The notes below the pieces were generated by a model. That model was not told the origin of the DNA. It ran no database searches and saw only the letters and a program-made list of their open reading frames with translations. Below are positions 46,313-57,417 of a stretch of 64,000 bases of DNA, piece by piece (the first letter of the stretch is position 1; each line of letters begins with the position of its first letter). The stretch is taken from NCBI GenBank assembly GCA_014155875.1, contig JACEFZ010002134.1, positions 72,001 to 136,000 on the forward strand. Reading direction: 5' to 3'. This stretch comes from Cepaea nemoralis (Eukaryota; Mollusca; Gastropoda; Stylommatophora; Helicidae). A program made the position numbers and the translations under genes.

Positions 46313-47224
46313 ATGATTAATGCAGCTGTTGGCACTGGGGTTGTGATCGGGGCAACCTTGACATTACTCAGTGAGTATGTAGTATGGAAGTTGGGATTAC
46401 AACGCGCCTCTCATGAACAAAGTGTCAGAAACATGTCAAGCATATCGGCGACATGTCTGGACACCTTGATTGCATCTATTGTGTGTCCACTAACCTTGGA
46501 TGTCATTTTCGCAATAAAATGGACCATATCGTGTGAGTTTTTATTTGTATTTTCAATAACCACCGTGTCCTTAATTCTCTATATATCGACTTTTATCGTA
46601 ACATACAAAATGTCTGCAGTATTTTATCCATCGCTGAAGACTTTAAATGAGAATAATTTCGGTCATGTATGGACAAATGGTTCAGCCCTGAGTTTCTGTT
46701 TGTCAGTGGTTGCCAACATCGTCACCTCATTAATTACGCTAATGTTATGTCTAAGACCATTCTTTGAAGTACAATATTTGGATGCCGAAGCTTGTTGGAT
46801 TTCTTCAGTCAGGAAAAACAATTACTTCGTTTTCTTGCCGCTGCTGATATTACAAGTAACCCACATAATATGTTATGGATGTCTAAGACAATTTTATTAC
46901 AAAATTAATTTAGTAAAGTTACATCTTACCAGCTCTTCAAGCAATGGTGATTCGATTGTGCTCCGAAATGACGATAACATCATTTCTACAGTTGCATATT
47001 CTGCCATGGCTGTTTTCTGTTTATTTATGGCTAACATTTTACGATTTAGTTATTCAATATGCTCATGCCACCTGTATGTTGTCATGGCGTCAGGTGTCAG
47101 TAATATTTGCTGGTTGATTGTCATCAAACTTCCTGTCACTGGCCTGCTTTACTGGAGAGTGTCAGGATGTTGGAGAACATGTGGTCAGTCGCGGAAGTCA
47201 AAGAATGAATTTTGTGTGCTATAA
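46313..47224 (+). CDS. Single-exon seven-transmembrane protein, orphan GPCR-like
   Basis: An intact 303-aa frame, the only convincing host gene here. Hydrophobic spans lie at about residues 5-26, 45-69, 76-98, 124-147, 170-191, 223-245 and 253-281, giving seven membrane helices. The very short N-terminus and basic C-terminal tail ([11 protein letters not shown]) fit outside-in GPCR topology. Cys74 at the top of helix 3 (after Trp70) and Cys161 in the second outer loop could form the usual disulfide. The DRY motif is replaced by TYK (97-99). There is no NPxxY, although LPVTGLLY occupies its place. A stop at 46301-46303 precedes the ATG in frame, but CACTTAG just before 46304 could be a splice acceptor, making this a last exon. 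Ligand and family are unknown. It could also be a non-GPCR 7TM protein. Confidence 0.7.
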   Translation: MINAAVGTGVVIGATLTLLSEYVVWKLGLQRASHEQSVRNMSSISATCLDTLIASIVCPLTLDVIFAIKWTISCEFLFVFSITTVSLILYISTFIVTYKMSAVFYPSLKTLNENNFGHVWTNGSALSFCLSVVANIVTSLITLMLCLRPFFEVQYLDAEACWISSVRKNNYFVFLPLLILQVTHIICYGCLRQFYYKINLVKLHLTSSSSNGDSIVLRNDDNIISTVAYSAMAVFCLFMANILRFSYSICSCHLYVVMASGVSNICWLIVIKLPVTGLLYWRVSGCWRTCGQSRKSKNEFCVL

Positions 47225-47256
47225 CAAGGGCTTCGACACACGCGAGCGCGCCCCCC

Positions 47257-47289
47257 CCCCACACACACACACACACACACACACGCACG

Positions 47290-47327
<38 letters not shown>

Positions 47328-47366
47328 AGCGCACACACACACACACACACAAACGAGCGCAAACAC
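47257..47366. repeat. (CA)n microsatellite with CG and AA variants
   Basis: A CA array starting 33 bp after the 7TM stop codon, preceded by a C10 run. It would lie in the 3' UTR. Confidence 0.95.
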
Positions 47367-47785
47367 GCGTACACATGTACATATCTCTGCCAAGCCTTGA
47401 ATCATATTAGAGATATGGTGCTAGTTCCATAACTGTATAGACCAATCGGCACTCGATGTTGACCACATCACTGTTTGCTATTCCATTTTGAATAGTACAA
47501 ATTCGTATCCATGCAATATTACTTGTCCAGTGTTATTCTAAACAGACATTTACATACACAAGTTTACACTTCTGAGGTACTACATTAAAACACGCGACCC
47601 GAAGCACTGATTGATCCTTGTTGAACTGGACCACAGACGGGATGATTAATTCTGTAGAGTCTGCGAATATGCTGCTGCTGTTGGTAGTAAAACACTGAAT
47701 GTATCAATTACCTAATCCCAGTCTACTGTTATATTGATTGTATGCTTTTATGACGCGTGAACATCTTACTTGTACTGGTGAAATA

Positions 47786-48024
47786 CCGGGTGTTTGTAAA
47801 ATCTCACTACACTTTGTATATAAAACAAATTTGAAAACAAATTCTTTCTTCCGTTGATAACACCATTCTGTTTGGAGTGCAAAGATGTACTCCAGCAGAC
47901 GACAATAATTCACTGCATATTGCTTCACGGTGGAATGTGGAGCACGCATTTTGATGACATCATGTACTTCATTTTTCAAATTTATTCTACATACAAAGTG
48001 TAGTGAGACTTTACAAACACCCGG
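47786..48024. mobile_element. 239-bp MITE with long inverted ends, TA flanked
   Basis: The ends CCGGGTGTTTGTAAAATCTC and CCGGGTGTTTGTAAAGTCTC (reverse complement) match for about 52 bp with few differences. TA dinucleotides flank at 47784-47785 and 48025-48026, as expected for a Tc1/mariner-type MITE. The middle codes a short open frame (VKQYAVNYCRLLEYIFALQ) of unknown relevance. Confidence 0.8.
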
Positions 48025-48049
48025 TATATGGACAAGGTCTTCATCACTG

Positions 48050-49625
48050 TGTAGTATGTCCTTTGCAGAAAGCCACTCTCACCGGAAAACAAATTCTACA
48101 TTATTCGCTAGTTCCCTTGCCTCATGCATTTCCATACCGAGGGAGCTGTAATGTCCCGTGTCCACCGTCGTGTTGGTTGGACCCTGCCTCCTATCTCAGG
48201 AACTATACCTATCATTACCGTTTTGTTTAAACCACTGTAGCGTTTGATATGACCAAAGTACTCCTATTCCCAAAATAGTATGCTATTTAACCAGTTTTCT
48301 TCGATATTTTCGAATGTCTGTATTTAGTTATTATTGATTCAGAGTATTCTAAGAATTTTTATGTAACATTTAAATGTAAACGCCATGATGTTCTTATTTA
48401 GTGATTGTGAAATAGAAATGTTGCCACAGGAGAGCTGTGTGATCTCAATATTGTCACTTTCATGTGTTTCCTGGCATTGTGATGCCGTGTACCTTCTGCA
48501 ATGTCAGTCCAGTCTCCTTCTGACTTCTTTAGAACAGTCCCCCGTGCTGTTAATTACAGGACCAAAGTCCCGTAGTCATAGGTTCGAATCCGCATCGAAT
48601 CGAAATTTAAAACTGAGTTGGGCTCACAGGTCGACCCAACCGAGACTGGGTACCCGGAAGTGTTTTGAGAAGTAAAGGCGGCCACATCGACTGCCGCTTG
48701 GTCTTTAAAAGTATGGGCCTCTGTACAATGTGCCATGAGGCTTAAGAGGTCCTTTAATATTTTAATGAGGCCAATGTTTTAAAAGTGTGATGTTTTTTCA
48801 AGTTCTACGTTGTGTTTTGTAATTCTTGGTTAGTGTATGGTTTTGTCTGTTGACATTATATTTGCCTTGTTTTTACTCAGAAGAAGATTTTGATCTTCAC
48901 CATGCCTTCTGGTAGACAGAATTAGCTGTTTTAATCCCTTAGCATTATTTGACAGGAAGACAGTATCTGCATATATAAGCTCTGGAATGTGGTTTCCATC
49001 AATTACACATGAATCAAAATGGTCATAATTTCATCGTTATTGACATTTCTAATTTCATTTTATGTGTAAATGTTGAGCAGGCATAGGAAGAGAATGCAGT
49101 CATGTCTTACTGCCCGTTGCACCTCAAACTAGTTAGATGTTTCACCAGCTGCTCTGACAGGTGCTCGTCGTTTGTGATACAATGTTTCTTCAAAGGATAT
49201 AATATAATGCAAACCCCATATCTCTCATAATGTTTCACAATATTGTATCTGTGTAGTCTGTGAAAACAAATATGACCATCCACATTGTACTCTCTGCATT
49301 TCTCAAAGATGGTTCTCATGTTGAAGATATGATCACGGTACCTCTGGTCTGTTCGATACCTGAATGTACTTCTTGTATAGTCTGGTAGTTCATATTTTAA
49401 CTTCTTTTCTGTCCTCTTCATGATAATCCGTAAGAGGGTGTAGATGGCATGACTGAATAGTGAGAAAGTACGATAGTTGGTGCACACTGTTACATTCCAT
49501 TTCTTTAGGAGAGGGATATACGAGGGAGCTACAAATGAAAACCGTAGCAGTGTAACAGAAATTACAATAACCATGCCATTGTCTTGTAACCTGTCAGTAT
49601 TGTTGTTTAGGATGTCAAGAGTGTT
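48050..49625 (-). pseudogene. RTE fragment related to BC, with a SINE inside
   Basis: Minus strand: IPLLKKWNVTVCTNYRTFSL, IIMKRTEKKLKYELP, RDHIFNMRTIFEKCREYNVD and the motif-A region (HICFHRL, degraded) at 49574-49107. The palm and thumb follow with many breaks, then a C-terminus near 48290-48050 (GVLWSYQTLQWF, MIGIV). The S3 SINE at 48556-48775 splits the C-terminal part. Confidence 0.65.
48556..48775 (+). mobile_element. SINE family S3
   Basis: The plus strand has B box ATAGGTTCGAATCCGC, then GGGCTCACAGGTCGACCCAA, GAGAAGTAAAGGCGGCCACA and TATGGGCCTCTGTACAATG. The A-box region is degraded. Confidence 0.65.
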
Positions 49626-49689
49626 AAGCGCCTGACATCATGGTGCAGACGAACACGATTACGTCATAAGGACAGTTTAAAGATGGCCG

Positions 49690-49960
49690 CCCCACTTTTG
49701 ACATGCAAAACAGAGGAGCAGCGTTTTGTTTTTCGGTTTTGGATCAGTGAAGGGGTGAAACCCATAGACATTCATCCGTGAATGAAGGTCCAGTATGGCG
49801 ATGCATGTCTGTCAGTCCAGCAAGTGTATGAGTGGAGTAGAAAGTGTCAAAACGGCGTGACTTCTGTCAGGCACACCAAGTATTGACCCCAGAGTGGTTA
49901 CACACGCGACCAAGAGCATTTTGTTTTCTACAGTAATCCAAACAATTTATGGGCACTGGA
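49690..49960 (+). pseudogene. Mariner-like transposase N-terminus (HTH_48 type)
   Basis: Plus-strand text TEEQRFVFRF, EGVKPIDIH and KVQYGDACLSVQQVYEWSRK, then QNGVTSVRHTK, matches the N-terminal paired-type helix-turn-helix of mariner/SETMAR-like transposases. Frame breaks occur near 49740 and 49785. No catalytic part follows. Confidence 0.6.
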
Positions 49961-50051
49961 GGACTTGCATTGAACGCCTTGGTGACTACATCGAAAAACG
50001 ATACATTTGTTCTTTAATTTTTCAGAATACATTTTAATTTTTAAGCATATA

Positions 50052-50058
50052 ACACACA

Positions 50059-50099
<41 letters not shown>

Positions 50100-50118
50100 G
50101 CACGCACACACACACGCA

Positions 50119-50150
<32 letters not shown>

Positions 50151-50152
50151 AG
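50052..50152. repeat. (CA)n/(CACG)n microsatellite
   Basis: CA dinucleotides alternate with CACG tetranucleotide blocks. Confidence 0.95.
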
Positions 50153-50479
50153 TTAAGGTTTTCATGGGAAGCCCCCTGGCAGATTGCTCTCTTCCAAGCG
50201 TTGTGTCAAGCTGCATTGTTTTAAGTTTTCACACATAGTAATAATATAACCAGACTCTGGCTTTCTGTTGTTTGGATTAGTCGCTTTGTACAAAGTAAAT
50301 TGTTTATTGTTTCAGAAATACAAGTTAAATATATCAGTTATACTCATGCTATCAGTCTTGGCACCCGGTGCTTTGGTGAACTGCACGCTGCAGGGGTTTG
50401 GCGTGCTATGAATTCAGAAAGACGACAATATCAAAGCTGCCGGATTCTCTAAATTAAAGTCAAATGTTTGAACACCATG

Positions 50480-50705
50480 AGGTGTACTGGGTATGGCATG
50501 AGCCACACATTTCAGACCATTCGAGACTCTTTGGGTGATGAGGCCAATATCTCGCCGGCCGCCTTTACTCCTCAGGAAGTATCATAGTACTTATTTTAGG
50601 CTTGGTCAACATGGAAGCTTAAGTCAATGAAAAACATCCTTCCCTTGATAGGAATTCGAAACCATATACAAGCGGGCTAGTCACTGCTGTATTGCGGCCC
50701 CTGTA
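50480..50705 (-). mobile_element. tRNA-derived SINE, family S3
   Basis: Minus strand: head GCAATACAGCAGTGACTAGC, B-box region GGTTTCGAATTCC, body TGAGGAGTAAAGGCGGCCGG and CGAGATATTGGCCTCATCA, and a 3' part with CAGTACACCTCATGG. Confidence 0.7.
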
Positions 50706-50718
50706 ATATATTATTATA

Positions 50719-50872
50719 CAGGGTGTATTTTTAATGACTGTTCAGTGTTTGAAAATATTGCCGGTCCAAATTTTGAATTTACCTATTATGTTGCATGCAC
50801 TTTACAGAGGGTGAATACAACACTTGGACCAGCAATATTTTCAAATACTACACAGTCATTAAAAATACATCT
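50719..50872. mobile_element. 154-bp MITE with about 50-bp inverted ends
   Basis: CAGGGTGTATTTTTAATGAC pairs with GTCATTAAAAATACATCT, and the pairing continues through TGAAAATATTGCCGGTCCAA and TTGGACCAGCAATATTTTCA. TA dinucleotides lie at 50717-50718 and 50873-50874. There is no coding. Confidence 0.8.
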
Positions 50873-51009
50873 TATTTCTATTTTTATTTAATCACTGCTG
50901 TGTGCATTTATGTTATTCATTCTCGTATAATAGTTAGACTAGTTCACAATGAATTGTATTGCTATTAAAAAGTTAGTTGCAAGTCCTTTTACAAGCAACC
51001 CCAGCATTT

Positions 51010-51180
51010 AATGGCTGTTTGTTATTTATTGAACAACCGTTATGTTCAATACTTCGCCATTGTTTTCTGAACGACTGACTCTATTACCATCTAAATAAAA
51101 CGAAAGCCTTCTGCTCCCACATAACTGCCACTTGGTATTTCGAGACAGTGACACTGCCTTCACTAACCCCTAAGCCACAA
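51010..51180 (-). mobile_element. Degraded SINE, probably family S4
   Basis: Weak resemblance to S4: reverse text CAATGGCGAAGTATTGAACA and AGTCGTTCAGAAAACAATGG, and AGGGGTTAGTGAAGGCAG where the A box would be. Low certainty. Confidence 0.35.
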
Positions 51181-51544
51181 AACGCCGAATTATTGCTATA
51201 TCTTTATATATTTCAGTTCAGTTGACCTACTTTCATTCTTTCAAAACATGTTTATTAACAGTTTTAACAGTGAATAACTTACACTACCACTATTTTATCT
51301 TATGTGTATGATCCTCTGTATATAAATGTTAATTCATTATATGCTATTTTGTTTATTTTTGTTTTGTATCTATATTTAACATGTTGTCAAATTTGTTATG
51401 GTCCTTACATTCCTTCAATTATTTCGTTAGCGGCATCTGTTGTTTTTAATGTATCATGTTTTTTTCCCGGTAAAATAGTGGTGCTATGTATAATGATGTC
51501 GACAAACTGTATACTTACAGCAGTAAAGGGCTTAGTCAAGTAAA

Positions 51545-51790
51545 AGTAAAGGCCTGCTTTACACACATTAAGGCACATTGAGCATATGGTGCTAGACGTA
51601 AACTGGTTTGACCAATCAGCACTTAGTCCAACCGCCTTAACTTCTGATGACATTTCCTGGTACGCATTTTAAGCATGACCTGGGAGCCTAGGCCAATTTT
51701 ACAAATTCGAACCCGTTTCGATGCGGATCGAACTCATGAACACCCGGCCGGCAGGTGAACGTCTAGCCACTGCGCTGCTTGTCGTTCCCG
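51545..51790 (-). mobile_element. tRNA-derived SINE, family S3
   Basis: Minus strand: A box AGCGCAGTGGCTAGACG, B box GAGTTCGATCC, CCTAGGCTCCCAGGTCATGC, AGAAGTTAAGGCGGTTGGAC and a 3' part TAGCACCATATGCTCAATG, TGCCTTAATG. One of the best-preserved copies. Confidence 0.75.
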
Positions 51791-52082
51791 GTAGAGAGCT
51801 TGCGTGTTCCATGGACCCCAAGAGCTATGCCGACGGTAGTGTAATTACTGGTAGGGTCTCCCGTGTCGGGCAGGTGAAGGCATAATGACAAGTCGAAGGT
51901 GACACAAACATTCTGCCTTGTGGGAAGACTGGGGACAGACGGGCAGGTGAAGGCATAATGACACGAGGAAGGTGACACAAACCTGCTGCCTTATAGATAG
52001 ACTAAGGACAGTCGGGCAGGTGAAGGCATAATGACATGCTGACAGTGAAACATTCTGCCTGTGGGTAGGCTGGGGACAATCA
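51791..52082 (+). mobile_element. RTE 5' leader fragment with a triplicated 73-bp unit
   Basis: The text AAGAGCTATGCCGACGGTAG, GTAGGGTCTCCC parallels the leader of the intact RTE at 57470-57530 (GAGAGCTATGCCGGCGGTAG, GCAGGGCCTCCC). A 73-bp unit beginning CGGGCAGGTGAAGGCATAAT then recurs at 51867, 51940 and 52013. The intact RTE has one corresponding unit (CGGACAGGTCAAAGG). No coding part follows. Confidence 0.65.
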
Positions 52083-52534
52083 AAGGCACTGGCTTGACGA
52101 AACGGTGCAACGTAACTCGCTTTGTGATGATTTATTATATTGTATTTTTAGCCTGTTTGTGACTTGAACAGTTGCTGTTGAAGTATACTTAAATTTGTGT
52201 GCACGTATTCCTTTTATGTGAGGGTAAAAACTGAAGCTTACTAAACAAAAGACAAATATCTATCCATCCATGTCGTTTATTCTTTTACTTTTATGTCTAA
52301 GCCAGGTGACATTTAATATGCACAAAATGTTTCAGTTTGCAAAATGGAGTAGAGAAAAACAATTTTCATTGAATATATATACATCCACGAAGAAAGACAG
52401 GGCTGTTGAAAATAACACAAAGGCATATCGCTGCACGCAGTCATGTATCATACAAAGTGGGAGCTTATAATGGATATAGAGTTATTCTTACATAGGATTC
52501 GGTCAAAAGAGATTATAATGTCGTTAAAAAGGGA
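52083..52534. other. No feature seen
   Basis: A 66-codon frame at 52270-52470 starts with a hydrophobic stretch but has no recognisable family. Confidence 0.35.
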
Positions 52535-52965
52535 TTGATTGATTGACTGATTGATTAATTGATTGATTGATTGATTGACATATTGAACTTTATTTTCAAA
52601 GGGTCACAGATTGGGCACGCAGGCCCGTCTTACATTCGGCTCTTCCAATCACTCATCTTTCGTTCATCACATAGGAAAAAAAAACATTGTCAAATGAATG
52701 TTGTAAACATAAACAATGCATATTACTATGTTATGATTACCATCCCCCACCCACCCACACATCACCCACTCACCACACATCCTCCCACGCACACATCCCC
52801 CAACCCACTCATACACATCCCCACCCACACACACTCCGAGGCACACATACATTCCCCCACCCACCCACACATCATCTACTCACCCACCCACACACCCCAA
52901 CCACCCAGCCCAAAACAATCCCCCAATCACACATCCCTCCACCTACAAATGAAGTCTTCATTCCT
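52535..52965 (-). mobile_element. Retroposon Q, second copy
   Basis: On the minus strand the C/A-rich minisatellite (complement of CCCACCCACACATC units, about 52740-52965) leads into the same unique 3' end as 20838-21796 (GAAAGATGAGTGATTGG, AAGACGGGCCTGCG, CCCTTTGAAAATAAAG) and a degenerate (TTGA)n-type tail at 52535-52580. The array is much shorter than in the first copy. Confidence 0.75.
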
Positions 52966-52974
52966 CTGAAGGGA

Positions 52975-53225
52975 AGGGGGCAGAGATATCTCACTGACTA
53001 GCATGCTTGCCTATCGTTTCGGTTCGAATCCCCATTGAGGCGGATGTTTAAAATGCATCTGGACTTAAATATATACCCAGCGTACAATGGGTACAAGATC
53101 ATGTCTTGGGAAGTAAAGGCGGGCGGTGTGATATTGACCACATCAAATGTCGAGTGTCGACCGGTCTATCAAAATATGGGGTAAATATGTGTCTAATACT
53201 CCTTAAGGTGTGTTAAAGGTTCATT
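52975..53225 (+). mobile_element. SINE family S3
   Basis: B box TTTCGGTTCGAATCCCC, then GGGAAGTAAAGGCGGGCGGT, GATATTGACCACATCA and GGTCTATCAAAATATGGGG. The A-box half is weak. It lies between retroposon Q and the 43-bp minisatellite. Confidence 0.7.
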
Positions 53226-53412
53226 AACTTAACACAAGGGAATGGAATAGAAGAATGAATAGCAAATTATAGTAATATTTGTGAATGGAATATAAGGATT
53301 AATAGTGAATTATAGTAATGTTTGTGAATATAATAGAGGAATTAATAGTTATTATACTAACAAATCCCAAACAAATGAGAATGAAATAGACGAATGAATA
53401 GTGCCTTCTATG
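53226..53412. repeat. 43-bp minisatellite, left part
   Basis: Units of the type AATGGAATAGAAGAATGAAT, AGCAAATTATAGTAATATTTGTG, four to five degenerate copies. It is interrupted at 53413 by the hAT element and continues at 62822. Confidence 0.8.
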
Positions 53413-54978
53413 GTATAGATCAGGGGTGTAAAACTCAATTGCTCAGCGGACCAAATCTCAAATCACACGTAAGTTTGCTGGCCGAACAGGATAAACATTC
53501 AATAAGCTAAAAATTAAACTTTTTTTTTTTAAACATTAATATAAATTAAAACAGAAAAAAAGTTTTAATAATAAAACATCATGGTATACACGCAGAGACA
53601 TGCGCTATATGCAGCCGGGAAAAAAGAAGGCAGAGGCGAAGAAGGCAGCTGCGACTGCTGAGCTTATATCTACAAACAGCAGTCATGCTCCTACACCAGC
53701 TGAAACCGTTCCCGTCGCAGAAACCACATCTGAAGCCAGCAGCAGTCGTGAAGTTATCAACACCAAGGAGATGCAGCCCAAACTACCAGAGATCTCCACA
53801 CAGGAGGAAACAACAACTACTACTGTAGACTTCATCGGCAACATTCTACTTAAGCAGACAAGCGTGGGAGAAGCCAAACTGTCGGCGCTACCAACAGACA
53901 AGATAATCAGTCTGTTGGAAAACGAGCTGAGAAGACACAGCATCGACCAGCTGCGCAAGACACCTGATGGAGTTGTGGTCTCCATCAAGAAAAACCCAAA
54001 GACCACAGCACTAATGCAGAAGTTTGATGCACAAGTAGAGAAAGCCGTCATCCAGCTTCACCACGGCATAGTATTGGAAGCCGCCCGGCACCGCACAATC
54101 AAAAGATGGGTCATCAAACAAGTCAAGACCTATCTCGCTAATGACCAGATCAGGAAGATGCTGACCCGGGAGAACCGCAAAATCAAGATCACCAGTGTTG
54201 AGTGGATCATCGGAAAGAACAATATCCTCTCTACAGTCGTCGTCGTAACATCAGAGGACCGAGTGATCCCTCAATGCATCAGATGGGATAAGAACGACCA
54301 AGTACCAGAGCACTACATATCGAGAGTGCTGCAGTGCTCTAAGTGCCAGAAATTTTGGCTCACCCGTGCGTGCCACCTGCAAGAGTGAAGTGGAGGTGTG
54401 TAGATACTGCTCTAGACATACAGTCAGTGCCAGCAAGCAAAGACAGACAAGGACTTCAGGAGGCCTAACCCAAACAGAAAGTGCGCCAACTACCTCGGCA
54501 ACAATGGCGCCGGGTACCTCGGCTGCTCCTGCCACCAAGATTGCAAAGAAGCCATGAAAATCTCAATCAAGTCTAACCTACCATATAAGGAGGCTAGGAG
54601 GCAGTACGAGGCGACCAACCGACACACCAAAAGTGACAAAGCACAACTGGAAGGCCAACTGAAGGGCCTGAGAACACAGTTCAAAAACATGGAGGAAGAA
54701 AAAGACAAGACGCAAGAAACACAGATAATGGCCGTTCAGCGCATCCTGGACAAACTGAAGCTAGTCCAGCGGAAGATAGAGCAGGATGTCGCTCGAATGG
54801 CTGCTATAAAAGCTGAAACTGACGAAACTTTATTAAAAATCCAAGAAGAAAGAGAAAAGACAGAAGAAACGCACAAACAGATTCAAGAAGAAAGACAACA
54901 ACTAGAACTACTCAAGGCCAATACCGAAACATCCGAACCAGAAAACAAAACGACTCAGACTGAAGAAAAATCATCAGA

Positions 54979-55008
<30 letters not shown>

Positions 55009-55009
<1 letters not shown>

Positions 55010-55835
55010 TAGGAATAGACATCACAGCATTCGGGGCGTTCCCATAAGTGCTCCGTCCCCATCCTCAGCAGCCAGCGAAGAGTTCCAACACTAATAGTAC
55101 CAGTAGCAATCTGATTATAAGTCCGTCTCGCCTTTCCTTTGAGCGTTGAGCGTCGGCCAGATCCCTTCGTCACTCCTCGTTGTCTCATTCTTGCCAGACC
55201 ATGGTAATCCATTTGCTCCTCCGAGGTGTGCACGTGCTCCCACAAGGCCGCAACCACGTCTGCCTTGTCATGTATCAATACTCCACCAAGTTCTGCAGAG
55301 CCAGCCAATCTGTCCGCCTGTTCATTTCCCAGCACACCGGCATGCCCCGGAGAAAAGATCCAGGCGATGCTTGTCACCCGTGACCTCCGAAGCGAAGCAA
55401 GCCACTCCGCACGAAGTCTGCCCGTCCTCACCCTCGTCAGCATGCTTTCTGAGTCAGTTACAATCACGATGTGTGTGTGTGTGTCGTATTCTCCATCCAG
55501 CGGAGAGCCGCAGTGACTGCCTCCACTTCCATTCTTAAGCTGGATGTTGTGGTATCATATGCCAGGCTCTCCTGCCCCAAACATCGACCATTAGCTTTGG
55601 CTATGAAACCCCAGCCACTTCTCTCACCTCTTGACACCGAACCATCTGTGTAGATAATCACATCACTCGAGTGAGCATTGTCCTGAATTAGTTGCTGGAT
55701 TTCCACTTCCGTGGCCCCTGCTGGCCACTCCCTGCACTCCCGGCTTAATGTGATTATAACTCTGCACAAGTCTGACTGCTCCGCTGGCACTCTGACCCAC
55801 TCCTCTCCACGCCTAATGTTCTCCAGGGGGCACAC
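55009..55835 (-). pseudogene. I-5 RNase H domain
   Basis: Two overlapping frames: 55835-55464 (IIYTDGSVSRGERSGWGF, SLRMEVEAVTAALRW) and 55467-55009 (VTDSESML, FSPGHAGVLGNEQADRLAGS, RTYNQIATGTISVGTL, LWERPECCD). All acidic residues are present. The frame changes exactly at a CA run (55468-55484, coding His-Thr repeats), so slippage there explains the break. Another frameshift separates this from RT near 55830. Confidence 0.85.
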
Positions 55836-57098
55836 CTGTCTGATCGTATCCTCCTGCCTGAGCCATCCATGATTTCCCTCTTATCAGTCGCTGACCCTTA
55901 ACTGCGTCCAGCGCCTCATGCAGTGGGTGGTCTGTGTCTGAAGCTACTCTGAGGTATGCCTTCGCCTGCATCACCTTGAGCCTACCAGCAACAGTCGGTA
56001 GACCAAGGATGTAACGCATGCACATTACTGGGGTGTCTCTAGTGCATCCCAGAATGACCCGCATAGCCTCGTTCTGTATGGGCTCTAACTTCACGAGCTG
56101 AGTCTCTGAGACAGTGAGCAGACCTAATCCATAATCAATTACTGAGAGGATCAAGTGTTGGTATAGTGTGAAAAGCATTCTCTGCTCTATGTCCATTGCA
56201 GCCATAGTTTTAAGTGCATTGAGTCCCTTTTGAGATCTTGTCACGACCGTCTCCACATGGTCCTTGAAGGATAGGCTCCTGTCAAATGTGATACCCAGAT
56301 ACTTCAGTTTGTTCTCTCTGCTGACATTTCTACCATCTATCGCGAGGCTTGGGACATTAGCTCTTACAATCCTGTTGTCCAGAGAGCACCACAAAACAGC
56401 CGCCTTTTCCGGGTCGATGACAGCACTCATGTCTGTGCACCAGTCAATCACTTCATCTACTGTCGCCTGTAACTCCTGGGCTGTTTGCTCCCTATCTCTC
56501 CCCTGCCTATATGCAAGAATATCATCTGCAAATGTTAGTATTCTTCCAATCCCTGGTGCTTCTAGGTTTGCAATCTTGCTCGTATACACATTAAAGAGCA
56601 CCGGTGAGACTGCAGATCCCTGTGGCAGTCCCGGGGTTAACATATATGGCTCTGAGGTCCATGCGCCCAGACGGAGAGCAACCCGACGAGAGTGCAGGGC
56701 GGCTGCTATCCAGTTCACCAACCAGGAATTGACCCCCTTCTCCATCAGTGCGGTCATCAAAATATCATATCGAACTCTATTGTACGCATCCTCGAGATCA
56801 AGCGCTACCGCCATCGTTTCCTGTCTACTCTGGAACCCCTCATAAACATCAAAGGCAAAAGTGGCTGCATTAGACCAGGTATCTTTTCCTGGCCTGTAGC
56901 TCCCCAGGCCTCTTGGAAGAAGCTTCCCCCTTTCCAAAAAATCCTGCAGCTTAACAGCGACTATCTTCTCTAAAACCTTCCCAAATGTATTTTGAAGGGT
57001 GATGATCCTAAAGCCGCTAAGCTTTGACTGATCCTTGAATGGTTTTGGGAGAGGGATGAGATAGCTGTGCACCCAATCCTGCGGTACTGATGCTGTAG
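55813..57098 (-). pseudogene. I-5 reverse transcriptase, 5'-truncated
   Basis: Open from the truncation: WVHSYLIPLPKPFKDQ, GFRIITLQNTFGKVLEKI, then motif A MAVALDLEDAYNRV, motif B PGLPQGSAVSPVLFNVY and motif C LTFADDILAYR, and the thumb text NKLKYLGITFDRSLSFKDH. All catalytic Asp residues are present. It continues to GKSWMAQAGG, where I-1 has UGA in place of the Trp codon. The open frame extends to 57204 only because it reads into the half-LINE. Confidence 0.85.
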
Positions 57099-57417
57099 AA
57101 TCATCAGAATGTGAAATAGAACTGAATGAAAATGGATACCCAAACCAAGAAAAATGGTTCGACAGACGGTATCGAAAAGGCCTAGTCGGAACCGGCCACG
57201 ACACACGGAATCAATCAAGACCGAGAAGATTCGAAGACAACCCAAGACGGGGAAGGAGGTGGAAAACCAGGAGAGGACGACAACTGGTAGAACTCCCAGA
57301 AAGAAACAGCACCATATGACGGGGTGGGTTCCCAATTACTCCAGGCCTCAACAAGTGCGCGACTCTGCCAAGACATGAAAAGAAGAAAGGAATTAACACA
57401 ATCATCACATCAGAAGC

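Larger units (their letters stand above)
54981..57098 (-). mobile_element. I-superfamily LINE 'I-5', 5'-truncated, inside the half-LINE
   Basis: A 2.1-kb minus-strand insert with a (TTGA)n tail at 54981-55008. A 12-bp duplication AATCATCAGAAT lies at 54969-54980 and 57099-57110. Same subfamily as I-2. Confidence 0.9.
53610..57318 (+). pseudogene. LINE ORF1 (gag-like) protein, interrupted
   Basis: Starts MQPGKKKAEAKKAA at about 53610. A low-complexity Thr/Ser/Glu N-terminus is followed by a folded-looking part (IISLLENELRRHSI, VVVSIKKNP, IKITSVEWIIGKNN) and cysteine clusters of zinc-knuckle type at about 54335-54520 (CSKCQKF, then in a shifted frame ATCKSEVEVCRYCSRH). Next is a long coiled coil (54554-54970, QIMAVQRILDKLKLVQRK) and, beyond I-5, a basic tail (RRFEDNPRRGRRWKTRRG) to a stop near 57318. 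There are frameshifts near 54365 and 54550. In the I superfamily such ORF1 proteins bind element RNA. Confidence 0.7.

Noticed and set aside
52571..53001. His/Pro-rich frames of 104-132 codons
   Set aside because: Second copy of the Q minisatellite.
53683..54051. Minus-strand Ser/Val-rich frame of 122 codons
   Set aside because: Antisense shadow of the half-LINE ORF1.
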